Translations under genes and position numbers: made by a program
Source: Streptomyces sp. SAJ15
GTDB lineage: Bacteria > Actinomycetota > Actinomycetes > Streptomycetales > Streptomycetaceae
DNA: 64,000 nt
Assembly (NCBI RefSeq): GCF_007595705.1
Contig: NZ_NISY01000002.1
Span: forward strand, 992,001 to 1,056,000
Direction: 5' to 3'
In this document: positions 35,801 through 47,499 of the stretch, piece after piece
Layout: every line of letters starts with the position of its first letter
How positions within the stretch are numbered: position 1 is the stretch's first letter
Notes under the pieces: generated by a model
What the model was told of the DNA's origin: nothing
What the model saw: the letters and a program-made list of their open reading frames with translations, nothing else
The model's database searches: none

Positions 35801-37285
35801 CTATGAGGTCACCCTGGCGATCAACACGCATGCGTCGTCCTCGCGCTCCTCGTCGCCGAACGCCTCCGCCACCGCGCGGACGCACTCCTGGGCACTCCGT
35901 GCCGCGGTGAGCCGTGGCGCGAGCTCCAGCAGCCGCTCGGCGCCCGCGTCCGCGTTCCGATCCGCACCGCGGGGCGTGAGCCCGTCGGTGCGCAGCACCA
36001 GCAGGTCGCCCGGTTCCAGCTGCTCGCTGGTCTGGGCGTAGACGGCACCGGAGGCGGCACTGAGCAGCACGCCCTCCGGTGGCCGTAGGGCACGTCCCGT
36101 CCCGCCGCGGAAGAGCAGCGGGGCGGGGCGTCCCGCCTGAGCCCAGGTGAAGGTGCGCGTCGTCGCCTCGTAGGCCCCGCAGAGGGCGCTGCCGAGGGCG
36201 GTCTGGGAGGAGTCCAGCAGCCGGTTGAGGTGGCCCATCAGGGCGCCCGGCTCGACGCCGGCCATCGCCATCCCGCGCAGCGCCCCCAGCAGCATCGCCA
36301 TGCCGGTCGTCTCGGCCGCGCCGTGGCCGGTGAGGTCGCCGACGGAGAGCAGGGTCCGCCCGTCGGGCAGGTGCAGCGCGTCATACCAGTCGCCGCTGAT
36401 CAGGGCGCCGGTGGCGGACGGGAGGTAGTGGGCGGCGAGGTCCAGCGCGGGGGCGTCGTCGTGCGGGAACCGCAGGGAGCCGCGCCACGGCGGGAGCACG
36501 GCCTCCCGCGGCTCGACCGCAAGCCGGTGCTCGGTGCGCACGAGGTGCCGCTGGCGCTGCAGCGAGTCACGGGTCTCGCGCAACGCCCGCTGGCTCCGGC
36601 GCAGTTCGCTGACGTCCCGCAGCACGGCCCACATGGAGGCGGTGCTGTCGTCGGCGTCGAGCACGGGCTCGCCCACCATGTGCACCATGCGCACCAGCCC
36701 GTCGGGGCGCACGATCCGGAACTCGCCGTCGATGGGCTTGCCGTCCACCAGGCAGCCGGTGACCAGGTCGGTGAGGAGGGGCTGGTCGTCGGGGTGCAGC
36801 GAGCCGGGGAGCTCGTCGAGGGTGAGCCCGCCCTCCTCGGGGGAGCGGCCGAACATCCGGCACAGCTCCTCGGACCAGGCCACCTCGTCGGTGAGGAAGT
36901 TCCACTCGGCGCTGCCGACCCGGCCGAGCGGCGCGCCCTGCTCCGCGAGCCGGCCCGGCTCGGTCGTGGGCGCCGTGAGATCGCTGGCTCCGTCCCGGTC
37001 CGGTGCGGCGCCCGACCCGTCCTCGGTCAGCTCCGTCGGGAGCCCCTCGCGCAGCTGCCCGAGATGCCGGCCCAGGTCGTCGAGCTGGTGCACCGCGAGA
37101 TCACACAGGGCTCGCCGCCAACGCAGCCGCGGGTCGTCCAGGCGGTCGACGCCCACGGTCGCCGTGGAGCGGCGGACGGCGTCGACGCCTCCGCGCAGCC
37201 GCCGGGTCTGCGAGATGAGCGCGTCGACCCTGCCCCGTTCAGGGGGCTGGGCGGCGGGATGGTCCGCAGATCGAGGGGACGGCAT
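35801..37285 (-). CDS. PAS domain-SpoIIE (PP2C) phosphatase
   Basis: 494 residues. A helical N-terminus (residues 15-80) is followed by a PAS/PAC domain (GSAEWNFLTDEVAWSEELCRMFGRSPEEGGLTLDELPGSLHPDDQPLLTDLV...FRIVRPDGLVRMVHMVGEPV, about residues 123-230) and a C-terminal SpoIIE-type Ser/Thr phosphatase (LISGDWYDALHLPDGRTLLSVGDLTGHGAAETTGMAMLLGALRGMAM, then GDLLVLRTDGLTPR and DDACVLIARV). The Asp residues in GDWYD and GDLTGHG are the metal ligands. Such phosphatases usually act on anti-anti-sigma factors; no such target is adjacent. It is divergent from the HEAT-like gene. Confidence 0.88.
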   Translation of the reverse strand: MPSPRSADHPAAQPPERGRVDALISQTRRLRGGVDAVRRSTATVGVDRLDDPRLRWRRALCDLAVHQLDDLGRHLGQLREGLPTELTEDGSGAAPDRDGASDLTAPTTEPGRLAEQGAPLGRVGSAEWNFLTDEVAWSEELCRMFGRSPEEGGLTLDELPGSLHPDDQPLLTDLVTGCLVDGKPIDGEFRIVRPDGLVRMVHMVGEPVLDADDSTASMWAVLRDVSELRRSQRALRETRDSLQRQRHLVRTEHRLAVEPREAVLPPWRGSLRFPHDDAPALDLAAHYLPSATGALISGDWYDALHLPDGRTLLSVGDLTGHGAAETTGMAMLLGALRGMAMAGVEPGALMGHLNRLLDSSQTALGSALCGAYEATTRTFTWAQAGRPAPLLFRGGTGRALRPPEGVLLSAASGAVYAQTSEQLEPGDLLVLRTDGLTPRGADRNADAGAERLLELAPRLTAARSAQECVRAVAEAFGDEEREDDACVLIARVTS

Positions 37286-37596
37286 GACGTACTCCGATAC
37301 AGGCGCGGCGCCGGCTGGTCTGAGGGACGGGACCGGTTACGACTGTTGCACAGGCTGCGACATCACGTAAGGGATTCCGCAATACCCGATACGGTGGTGC
37401 TCCTGGTATATGCCATCGGCCTCTCCCTGGCATATCGGTCGCGCCCCTGCGGAGCGGGCCCTTCCGGTAGGCTGCGGCGCCTCGGGAAAACCGCAGCCAT
37501 GCCGTTCATCGGGCATACACGGCCGGACACCGGCAAGAATGGCGGTCGACGGAAATCCCGTTGCCACCCCAATACCCCGCACCGGATGCTGACCTC
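37286..37596. promoter_or_regulatory. Divergent promoter region with long inverted repeat
   Basis: 311 bases, lower in GC than the neighbours. It includes ATATGCCA-N12-TGGCATAT (37408-37435), a perfect 8-bp inverted repeat placed roughly midway between the phosphatase and HEAT-like genes. Several AT-rich hexamers (for example CAATAC, GGTATA, GCATAC) could be -10 boxes, but I cannot pick one. No reading frame here is supported. Confidence 0.5.
37408..37435. promoter_or_regulatory. Inverted repeat ATATGCCA-N12-TGGCATAT
   Basis: Perfect 8-bp arms with centres about two helical turns apart, a spacing used by dimeric HTH regulators. It lies 123 bases from the phosphatase start and 162 bases from the HEAT-like gene start. 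Confidence 0.55.
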
Positions 37597-39147
37597 ATGT
37601 TCGATCCAGACATAGCGCCCAGCGGCACGCTGCTCGGCCTCCTGCAGAGAGGCCGTGGCGACGGGACCCTGCACGCCCTCGCGGCGCCGCGGGCCGAGGC
37701 GCTCGCGGCGCTGCACCACTGTGTGCTGCGTGATCCCCGCCGCGACTGGCAGGTCGAGAACCGCTCGCTCTACTACGCGCGCCTCTGCCTGGATCTCCAA
37801 TGTGACCTCGGCGAAATCGAACAGCACCTTTTTCACCCCGACGATCTCCTGGACGACGCGGAGGAGCGCACCGGCCTGGCCCTGTCCGTCCTCGGACACC
37901 TCGCCTCCTACGGGCGGGACGACGCCCTGCTGCTGCTCCGCCGCTACGCGGCCTCCGGGACCAACTGGACCTGGGCGCTGGACGAGCTGGCGCTCCGCGA
38001 CGACGACGGCGGGCTGCGCGGTCTCGCCCCGGCGATCCTGGGCCGGTTCCCCGCCTCACCCGAGGGCGACGCCGAGCTCGCCGCCGCGGTGCGCGGCGCG
38101 TACGAGCCCCGGCCCTGGCGGCTGTGGGCGGACGATCCGCAGCTCGGCGCCCGGGTGCGCGCCGCCCAGGAGCGCGGCGCCTTCGACCGCTGGCAGCGCC
38201 AGCTGCGGCCCACCGGCCCGCGCCCGGGCTGGAGCGTTCGCGACGTGCTGCGATGGGCCCAAGGGGAGCAGGACGCGCTCGACGCGCTCCCCGGCGCGCG
38301 CCGACACGACGCCGCGGCGCGCTGCCTGGCCGCCGTCGCCGGCCCGGAGGACCGCCCCGAACTGCTCGCCGCCGCCGCGGGCGCCCCGGACGCCGCCCGC
38401 GCGGCGGCCCTGCGCCACCTGGCGGAGACCGGCGACCCCGAGGTCCTCGATCTGATCGAGGCCGCCGTCACCGGCTTCGTCCCCGTGCGGGCCGCCCGCA
38501 CCGGCGTCCCCGGCTCCGCGCCGGAGTCGCCCGCCGAGCCCCTGCGGCAGCGGGGCGACGACCTCGCCCTTGAGGTGTCGTCGCCGGTCATCGGCCCGAC
38601 CTCGCCGCTGGTCGCCGAGGCCGCCCTCGCCGCCTTCTCCCGGATGCGCAGCGTCGCGGCCCTGGACCGGGCCCGCGTCTGGGCGCCCCGACCGGACGCC
38701 CTCGGCGAGGCGGCCGCGGCGATGCTGGCTTGCCGCGGCGGACAGTACGACGCGAGCCTCGTGCTCGCCGCACTGCGCCGGACCGTGCGCGCCGAGGGGC
38801 CCGACGCCCGCGTGCTGTGGACGCTCGTCGACGGCGCCGGCCGCCTCGCCATCGGCTGCGCCGCTCCCGTGCTGCGGCACATCTACCGCGAGACCTCGTC
38901 CTCCCATCTGCGCGGCCGCGCCGCCCACGCGCTGGCCGCCACCGATCCCTCCTTCGCCGCCGGCTTCGCCGTCGAGTGCCTGTGGGACTGCGAGGAGAGC
39001 ACCCGCGAACTCGCCGCCCGCCATGCCGCCACCGCCGACGACCGCGTGGTCACCCAACTCCGCCGGCTGGCCACCGACCCGGCCGAGGAGGCCGAGGTCC
39101 AGACCGCGGTCCGCAGCCGCTTCGGCCCCGACACCACGTCGGTCTGA
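37597..39147 (+). CDS. HEAT-like helical repeat protein
   Basis: 516 residues from ATG 37597 (MFDPDIAPSGTLLGLLQRGRGDGTLHAL). The body is a series of Ala/Leu-rich helix pairs with HEAT/PBS-lyase-like units, for example LLAAAAGAPDAARAAALRHLAETGDPEVLDLIEAAV and LRGRAAHALAATDPSFAAGFAVECLWDCEESTRELAARHAATADDRVV. No enzymatic motif is seen. Its role is unknown; helical scaffolds of this kind bind other proteins. The promoter region is shared with the PAS-SpoIIE phosphatase, which hints at a common signalling function. Confidence 0.75.
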   Translation: MFDPDIAPSGTLLGLLQRGRGDGTLHALAAPRAEALAALHHCVLRDPRRDWQVENRSLYYARLCLDLQCDLGEIEQHLFHPDDLLDDAEERTGLALSVLGHLASYGRDDALLLLRRYAASGTNWTWALDELALRDDDGGLRGLAPAILGRFPASPEGDAELAAAVRGAYEPRPWRLWADDPQLGARVRAAQERGAFDRWQRQLRPTGPRPGWSVRDVLRWAQGEQDALDALPGARRHDAAARCLAAVAGPEDRPELLAAAAGAPDAARAAALRHLAETGDPEVLDLIEAAVTGFVPVRAARTGVPGSAPESPAEPLRQRGDDLALEVSSPVIGPTSPLVAEAALAAFSRMRSVAALDRARVWAPRPDALGEAAAAMLACRGGQYDASLVLAALRRTVRAEGPDARVLWTLVDGAGRLAIGCAAPVLRHIYRETSSSHLRGRAAHALAATDPSFAAGFAVECLWDCEESTRELAARHAATADDRVVTQLRRLATDPAEEAEVQTAVRSRFGPDTTSV

Positions 39148-39345
39148 CGCGAGGCCCGAGGCCCGAGGCCCGAGGTCCGAGCACTGGCCGTCCGAGGCCC
39201 GAGGGCCGAGCACCGGCTGTCCGAGGCCCGAGGGCCGCTGCCCAGCGCCGAGTCCTGAGGCGCGGGACCGGGGACGCACCCCCGGAGGCCGTGGATCCCG
39301 GGCCCGAGCGCCGAGGCCCGAGCGCCGAGTCCTGAGCCGCGGGAC
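39148..39345. repeat. GAGGCCC-type simple repeat block
   Basis: About 200 bases directly after the HEAT-like gene are built from GAGGCCC/GAGGGCC/GAGCGCC units. A longer element (GCGCCGAGTCCTGAG, then CGCGGGACCGGGGACGCA) occurs twice, at about 39245 and 39323. It is noncoding and likely arose by slippage. Part of the same 603-base gap (39148-39750) before the oxoprolinase gene. Confidence 0.75.
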
Positions 39346-39351
39346 CGGGGA

Positions 39352-39540
39352 CGCAGTCGTCGACCGCTGCATCGACCTGCTGCGGGGCTGCTCTCCCTCG
39401 CCGCCGCGGAGGCCCGCCACCGCCTCCCGCGCACCGATCACCTCCTCGACGACCGGGTCCGGCGCGCGACGGAGGAGGCCCTCGCGGCCGTGGAGGGCGC
39501 CCGCTCGTACGACCGTCGCGGCGTAGGGGCGTGCCGGCGG
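39352..39540 (+). pseudogene. Possible gene remnant with frame change
   Basis: After the repeat block, one frame reads [11 protein letters not shown] and the next frame continues [48 protein letters not shown]. Both have balanced composition and strong third-position GC, unlike flanking junk. Together they look like the C-terminal part of an all-helical protein with a one-base frame change near 39395. There is no start codon or ribosome binding site, and the repeats appear to have replaced its 5' end. I do not recognise the family. This is tentative. Confidence 0.25.
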
Positions 39541-39750
39541 AAGCCGTCCGGCGTCCCGTCGTGGCTCAGGGCCGGGCCGCGCGCTCGGGCCGGCGTTCCG
39601 CCGTCGGCCTGCCGTCGTCGGCGTGCCGACGCTCACCCGCGTCGCCCGTGTCCCGCGGCCCGATCTCCGTCGCCTTCGCCCCGCCGTTCCCTGTACCGCC
39701 GCCCGTCGCCGTCCTCCCATATCGGGACATTCCGCTGCGACAATGGCGGG

Positions 39751-43389
<3,639 letters not shown>

Positions 43390-43715
43390 CCCTGGGCGGC
43401 CCGTTTCCCGAGCCGGGACGGCCGGTTTCCGACCCGGGCCCGGCCTTGCGGCCGACCTGGGCCCCGCCGGGGCGCGCTCCCGCCCGGGCCCGGCCGGGGT
43501 CACGCTCCGGCCCGGGCGGGTGTTCCCCGGGTCCGGCCGTCGCGCCCCGACCTGGGCCCCGCCGTCGCGCTCCGGCCCCGGGTCCGGCGGGGCGGGGCTC
43601 CGACCCGGGCCGTGCGGCGGCCGATACCCGTGCAGCCGAGTGCTGCCTGCGCCTGGCCGCCGACCGCGTTTCCAGGCCGGCGCCCGGAGGCTCAGCGGCC
43701 CTCCGGGTGACCGGC
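43390..43715. other. Convergent gap of C/G-rich degenerate repeats
   Basis: 326 bases between convergent stop codons, composed of variants of GACCCGGGCCCGGCC and GACCTGGGCCCCGCC (the latter at about 43457 and 43550). Many overlapping hairpins are possible, so it likely works as a bidirectional terminator region. No gene is supported. Confidence 0.55.
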
Positions 43716-44591
43716 TCATCGGCCGTACGGGCGACGCGGGACGAAGCGGAGCGGGGTGCCGGGCACCGCCTGCGCCGCGGCCGCGAGCCAGGGCTCGGGG
43801 ACGACGCCGACCACCGGGTAGCCGCCGGTCGTCGGATGGTCGGCGAGGAAGAGCACCGGGCGGCCGGCGGGTGGCACCTGGAGCGCGCCAAGCACCATGC
43901 CCTCGCTGGGCAGCTCCCCGTCCCGGGCCCGCTCCAGCGCCGGTCCCTCGGTGCGCAGTCCGATGCGGTTGCTGGCCGCCGAGACGCGGAAGTCCCCGGT
44001 CGCCAGGGTGCGCAGGCCCCGCGCGGTGAACCAGTCGTCGCGCGGCCCGAGGAGCACCGGGAGCACCAGCTCCGGCGCCGGTCCGGCACCGGCGGCCGCG
44101 TCCACCGCCGGCGGCGGGCCGTGGGCGGCGCCGAGCCGCAGCACGGCGCCGTCGGCCAGGGGAGCGGGCCCCAGACCGGAGAGCAGATCGGTGGCGCGGC
44201 TGCCCAGCACCGGTTCCACGTCGATCCCGCCGCCGAACGCGAGATAGCCGCGTACGCCGTGGATGGCCGGGCCCACCTCCAGCACCGCGCCGGCGGGCAC
44301 CCGGAACGCCGCGCCCCACGGCGCGGGGCGGCCGTCGACGGTGACCGCGCAGGCGGCGCCGGTGACGGCCGCCGTGACCGCGCGGCGCACCCGTAGCGCA
44401 CAGCCGGTCAGCGTGGTCTCCAGGGTGGCGGCCCGCTCGGGGTTTCCGACCAGCCGGTTGGCCAGTCGGTGCGCGGGCAGGTCGAGCGCGCCGGAGCGCG
44501 GCACGCCCAGGTGCGCGTGGCCGGCCCGGCCCAGGTCCTGGACGGTGGTCAGGGCACCCGCCCGCACCACCGCGAAGGCGCTGTCCGTCAC
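43716..44591 (-). CDS. pxpC: 5-oxoprolinase subunit C (AHS2/biotin-dependent carboxyltransferase-like)
   Basis: 291 residues: FAVVRAGALTTVQDLGRAGHAHLGVPRSGALDLPAHRLANRLVGNPERAATLETTL, GVRGYLAFGGGIDVEPVLGSRATDLLSGLG and SNRIGLRTEGPALER...SEGMVLGALQVPPAGRPVLFLADHPTTGGYPVVGVV. These are the AHS2/KipA signatures found in PxpC. With PxpA and PxpB it opens 5-oxoproline to glutamate with ATP. GTG 44591 overlaps the pxpB stop by four bases. It is the last gene of pxpA-pxpB-pxpC. Confidence 0.9.
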   Translation of the reverse strand: MTDSAFAVVRAGALTTVQDLGRAGHAHLGVPRSGALDLPAHRLANRLVGNPERAATLETTLTGCALRVRRAVTAAVTGAACAVTVDGRPAPWGAAFRVPAGAVLEVGPAIHGVRGYLAFGGGIDVEPVLGSRATDLLSGLGPAPLADGAVLRLGAAHGPPPAVDAAAGAGPAPELVLPVLLGPRDDWFTARGLRTLATGDFRVSAASNRIGLRTEGPALERARDGELPSEGMVLGALQVPPAGRPVLFLADHPTTGGYPVVGVVPEPWLAAAAQAVPGTPLRFVPRRPYGR

Positions 44592-45661
44592 TTCGCCCGC
44601 GCTCCCTTCCGGGTCCTCGGCGGCTCCGTCCCGAGGGCCCGCGCGGCGTCGACCGCGTCCTCCGGGTCTCCGGTGGCCTCGCGGCCTTCGACGTTCTCAG
44701 GGACATCGGCGCCCCCGCGCGGCACGAAGCGCACGCGGGTGCCGGGAGAGAGGAGGGCCGCCGGGGTCCGCGCGGTGTCCCACAGCACCGCGTCCGTGGT
44801 GCCGATCAGCTGCCAGCCGCCGGGGGACGAGCGCGGATAGACGCCGGTGTAGGGGCCGGCCAGAGCGACCGAGCCGGCCGGCACCCGGGTCCTGGGCGTG
44901 TCCCGGCGCGGCACATGGAGCTCGCGCGGGAGGCCGGTGAGGTAGCCGAAGCCCGGCGCGAAGCCACAGAAGGCCACCCGGAACTCGGTGGCCGCGTGGA
45001 TCCGTGCCACCTCCTCGGGCGCCACCCCCCACACCGCGGCGACGTCGGCCAGGTCGGGGCCGTCGTAGCGGACCGGGATCTCCAGGGTGGGGCCGTGGTC
45101 GCGGGCGAGCGGCGGGACGCGCCACTCGGCCACCTCGGCGGCGAGCCGGGCCGGCTCCGCGACCCCGTCGAGCAGCACGGTGCGCGCCGCCGGGACGACG
45201 ACGCGCACGGGCGGCAGTTCACGCGCCTCCGCGCGGCGCAGCACTTCGGCGTGGAGCGCCTCGGCCGCCTCGGGTCCGTCCGCACCCTCGGCCGGTTCCA
45301 CCTCCAGCAGCAGCGCGTGCTCGCCGATCGGCAGACCGCGCACCCGGATCTCCGGCGCACCGGGGGATCGCGGGGACGCGACAGCCTCCGCGTTCGCCGC
45401 GCGGTCCCCCAGGCCACCGGGCACCGTACGGACGCCCACGGGCGGCCGGGCGTCGCGGCCCGCGCGGGCGTCGCCCATGGCGGGGGTGTCGCCCACGGTC
45501 TCGCGTGCCGCGCGGGCGTCGCCTACGGCGGGAGCCTCGCCTACGGCCTCGCATGCCACGTCGGCCTCGCCTACGGCGGCGGCCTCGCCCGCGGCGGAGA
45601 CGTCGCGTAGGGCGGGGGCGGTGGCCGTCGGTGCACCGGGGCCGGGGGCCGCGCCGGTCAC
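44588..45661 (-). CDS. pxpB: 5-oxoprolinase subunit B (AHS1/KipI) with repeat-rich N-terminal extension
   Basis: 357 residues. The C-terminal 250 or so are a full PxpB: RVRGLPIGEHALLLEVEP at the domain start, then IPVRYDGPDLADVAAVWG, FCGFAPGFGYLTGLPRELHVPRRDTPRTRVPAGSVALAGPYTGVYPRSSPGGWQLIG. PxpB proteins are usually near 220 residues. The first 100 here are Ala/Gly/Asp/Val-rich with phrases such as VGEAPAVGDARAARETVGD, encoded by degenerate repeats. GTG 45661 overlaps the pxpA stop (GTGA), which supports this start, although initiation nearer the conserved domain is possible. Confidence 0.85.
   Translation of the reverse strand: MTGAAPGPGAPTATAPALRDVSAAGEAAAVGEADVACEAVGEAPAVGDARAARETVGDTPAMGDARAGRDARPPVGVRTVPGGLGDRAANAEAVASPRSPGAPEIRVRGLPIGEHALLLEVEPAEGADGPEAAEALHAEVLRRAEARELPPVRVVVPAARTVLLDGVAEPARLAAEVAEWRVPPLARDHGPTLEIPVRYDGPDLADVAAVWGVAPEEVARIHAATEFRVAFCGFAPGFGYLTGLPRELHVPRRDTPRTRVPAGSVALAGPYTGVYPRSSPGGWQLIGTTDAVLWDTARTPAALLSPGTRVRFVPRGGADVPENVEGREATGDPEDAVDAARALGTEPPRTRKGARAK
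45434..45600 (-). repeat. Degenerate GCGTCGCC(C/T)ACGG repeats in pxpB 5' end
   Basis: On the plus strand, units such as GCGTCGCCCATGGCGGG, GTGTCGCCCACGGTCTCGC and GCCTCGCCTACGGCGGG recur through about 165 bases. They encode the Ala/Gly/Val/Asp-rich N-terminal extension of PxpB while keeping the frame open. Confidence 0.7.
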
Positions 45662-46458
45662 GCGAAAGCCTCCACCCGAACGCCCGCGGTCGCCAGCTCG
45701 TCCCGGACGCGCCGCGCGAGGGCGGCGGCGCCGGGGGTGTCGCCGTGCAGGCACAGGGACCGCACCTCCACCGCCAGTCGGTCGCCGTCGATCGAGTCCA
45801 CCGCGCGGTCGCGGGCGATCGCCAGGGCGCGCGACACCACGGTGTCGGGGTCGCTGACCACGGCGCCCGGCGTGCCGCGCGGTACGAGGGTCGCGGCGGC
45901 GGTGTACGCGCGGTCGGCGAAGGCCTCGGTGACCACCGGAAGCCCGGCGGCGCGGGCGGCGTGGTGCAGCCGGGAGCCGGGCAGCCCGAGCACCGGCAGC
46001 GGCTCGGCGGCGGCCAGCCGTACGCCCTCGGCGACGGCGGCGGCCTGCTCCTCGTCGTGGACCGCGCGGTTGTAGAGCGCCCCGTGCGGCTTGACGTAGC
46101 GCACGCGCGATCCGGCGGCGCGGGCGAACACCTCCAAGGCGCCGATCTGGTACGCGATCTCGTCGGCCAGCTCGCGCGGCGGCACGTCCATGGCGCGCCG
46201 TCCGAAGCCGGCCAGGTCGCGGTAGGAGACCTGCGCGCCGATGGTCACGCCGCGCTCGGCGGCCAGCTCGCAGACCCGCCGCATCGTCGAGGGGTCGCCG
46301 CCGTGGAAGCCGCAGGCGACGTTGGCGCTGGAGACGATGGAGAGCAGGGCGTCGTCGTCGGTCAACCGCCAGCGGCCGAAGCCTTCGCCGAGGTCGGCGT
46401 TGAGGTCGATCACCAGGTCTGCGCCGCGCGCGGCCGTGCTCGTTTCCATGGTGGTCAT
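45658..46458 (-). CDS. pxpA: 5-oxoprolinase subunit A (LamB/YcsF family)
   Basis: 266 residues: DLVIDLNADLGEGFGRWRLTDDDALLSIVSSANVACGFHGGDPSTMRRVCELA, VKPHGALYNRA and SLCLHGDTPGAAALARRVRDEL. The DLNADLGEGFG and ANVACGFHGGDP motifs define LamB/YcsF (PxpA). It is first in the pxpABC operon and is divergent from a GntR-family regulator gene. A 25-bp operator candidate (46475-46499) lies 16 bases before its start, right where a repressor would block it. ATG 46458 (MTTMETSTAARG); ATG 46449 is a close alternative. Confidence 0.92.
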   Translation of the reverse strand: MTTMETSTAARGADLVIDLNADLGEGFGRWRLTDDDALLSIVSSANVACGFHGGDPSTMRRVCELAAERGVTIGAQVSYRDLAGFGRRAMDVPPRELADEIAYQIGALEVFARAAGSRVRYVKPHGALYNRAVHDEEQAAAVAEGVRLAAAEPLPVLGLPGSRLHHAARAAGLPVVTEAFADRAYTAAATLVPRGTPGAVVSDPDTVVSRALAIARDRAVDSIDGDRLAVEVRSLCLHGDTPGAAALARRVRDELATAGVRVEAFA

Positions 46459-46474
46459 GTCGGCCTAACGTAGA

Positions 46475-46499
46475 GATTGTTGAACGATCCGACAAGAGG
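46475..46499. promoter_or_regulatory. GntR/FCD operator candidate 1 (pxpA-gntR promoter)
   Basis: Read on the minus strand it is CCTCTTGTCGGATCGTTCAACAATC split as CCTCTTGTCGGATCGTT plus CAACAATC. It contains TTGT...ACAA arms. It is identical except for one base to a site in opposite orientation at 47415-47439. A 25-base match at two promoters around a regulator gene is very unlikely by chance. Confidence 0.8.
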
Positions 46500-46623
46500 A
46501 ATGTTGTTTCGGTCTGATATCTCGGCTGTACTTCCCCTGCTTCGGGGCTTCGGGGCTTCGGGGCACAGGGGTGCGGCGCGGACACGAACGGGTCGGTGCC
46601 GAGGGGTGAAAAGGGAGAGAAGC

Positions 46624-47343
46624 GTGACGAACGGGGCCGAACAGCGGCTGGCCGAGGCGGTGGCGGTGTCGGGGCTCGCGGACGACCGGGCGCTGCTCGG
46701 TCGCACCAGCACCGCCGAGCGGGTCGCCGACATCCTGCGCGACCGGATCGCGGAGGGCTTCTTCCCGCCCGGCACCCGACTGTCCGAGGACAGCATCGGT
46801 GGCGCGCTGGGCGTCTCCCGCAACACCCTGCGCGAGGCGTTCCGGCTGCTCACGCACGAGCGGCTGCTGGTGCACCAGCTCAACCGCGGGGTCTTCGTGC
46901 GGGTCGTCACGGTCGAGGACATCCTCGACATCTACCGGGTGCGCCTGCTCGTGGAGTGCGGGGCGGTCCGCGGTCTGGGGCGGCCGCCGTACGCGCTGGA
47001 GGCGGTGGAGGCGGCGGTCGCCGCGGGCGAGCGGGCCGCGGCGGCGCGGGAGTGGCAGGAGCTGTCCACCGCCAACATCCGCTTCCACCAGGCCGTGGTG
47101 GCGCTGGCCGGCAGCGCGCGCACCGACGAGCTGATGCGCGGCGTCCTCGCCGAACTGCGCCTGGTCTTCCATGTGATGGACGACCCGCGCCGCTTCCACG
47201 CGCCGTACCTCACCCGCAACCGGCAGATCCTGGAGGCGCTCCAGGCGGGTGACGCGGCCGAGGCGGAGCGACTGCTCGCCGCCTATCTGGAGGACTCCCG
47301 GCGGCAGTTGTCGGGGGCGTACGCGGAGCGCGTCGCCCCGTAG
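46624..47343 (+). CDS. GntR-family (FCD) regulator of 5-oxoproline genes
   Basis: 239 residues. The winged-helix N-terminus (TSTAERVADILRDRIAEGFFPPGTRLSEDSIGGALGVSRNTLREAFRLLTHERLLVHQLNRGVFVRVVTVEDILDIYRVRLLVECGAV) and the helical FCD domain (STANIRFHQAVVALAGSARTDELMRGVLAELRLVFHV) place it in the FadR/FCD branch, which usually binds small organic acids. GTG 46624 follows AAGGGAGAG. It sits between pxpABC and the DUF969/DUF979 genes, with matching operators on both sides, so it probably represses both and itself, with 5-oxoproline or glutamate as the likely ligand (inference). Confidence 0.87.
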   Translation: MTNGAEQRLAEAVAVSGLADDRALLGRTSTAERVADILRDRIAEGFFPPGTRLSEDSIGGALGVSRNTLREAFRLLTHERLLVHQLNRGVFVRVVTVEDILDIYRVRLLVECGAVRGLGRPPYALEAVEAAVAAGERAAAAREWQELSTANIRFHQAVVALAGSARTDELMRGVLAELRLVFHVMDDPRRFHAPYLTRNRQILEALQAGDAAEAERLLAAYLEDSRRQLSGAYAERVAP

Positions 47344-47414
47344 GGGCGGCTCCGCCGGGGCCGGGAGCCGCCGCGTGGTGGCCGCCGAGACGCCGAAAAG
47401 AGAACCCGAATCAA

Positions 47415-47439
47415 CCTCTTGTCGGATCGTTGAACAATC
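47415..47439. promoter_or_regulatory. GntR/FCD operator candidate 2 (DUF969 promoter)
   Basis: The same 25-bp element as at 46475-46499, inverted, with a single G/C difference (core TTGTCGGATCGTTGAACAAT). It lies 61 bases before the DUF969 start and downstream of the gntR stop. Confidence 0.8.
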
Positions 47440-47499
47440 GCCTAGCCTCCGTCGCAGCCTCCTCACCCCTCCGTGAGGTCCTGCCTGGAAGGCGGACGC

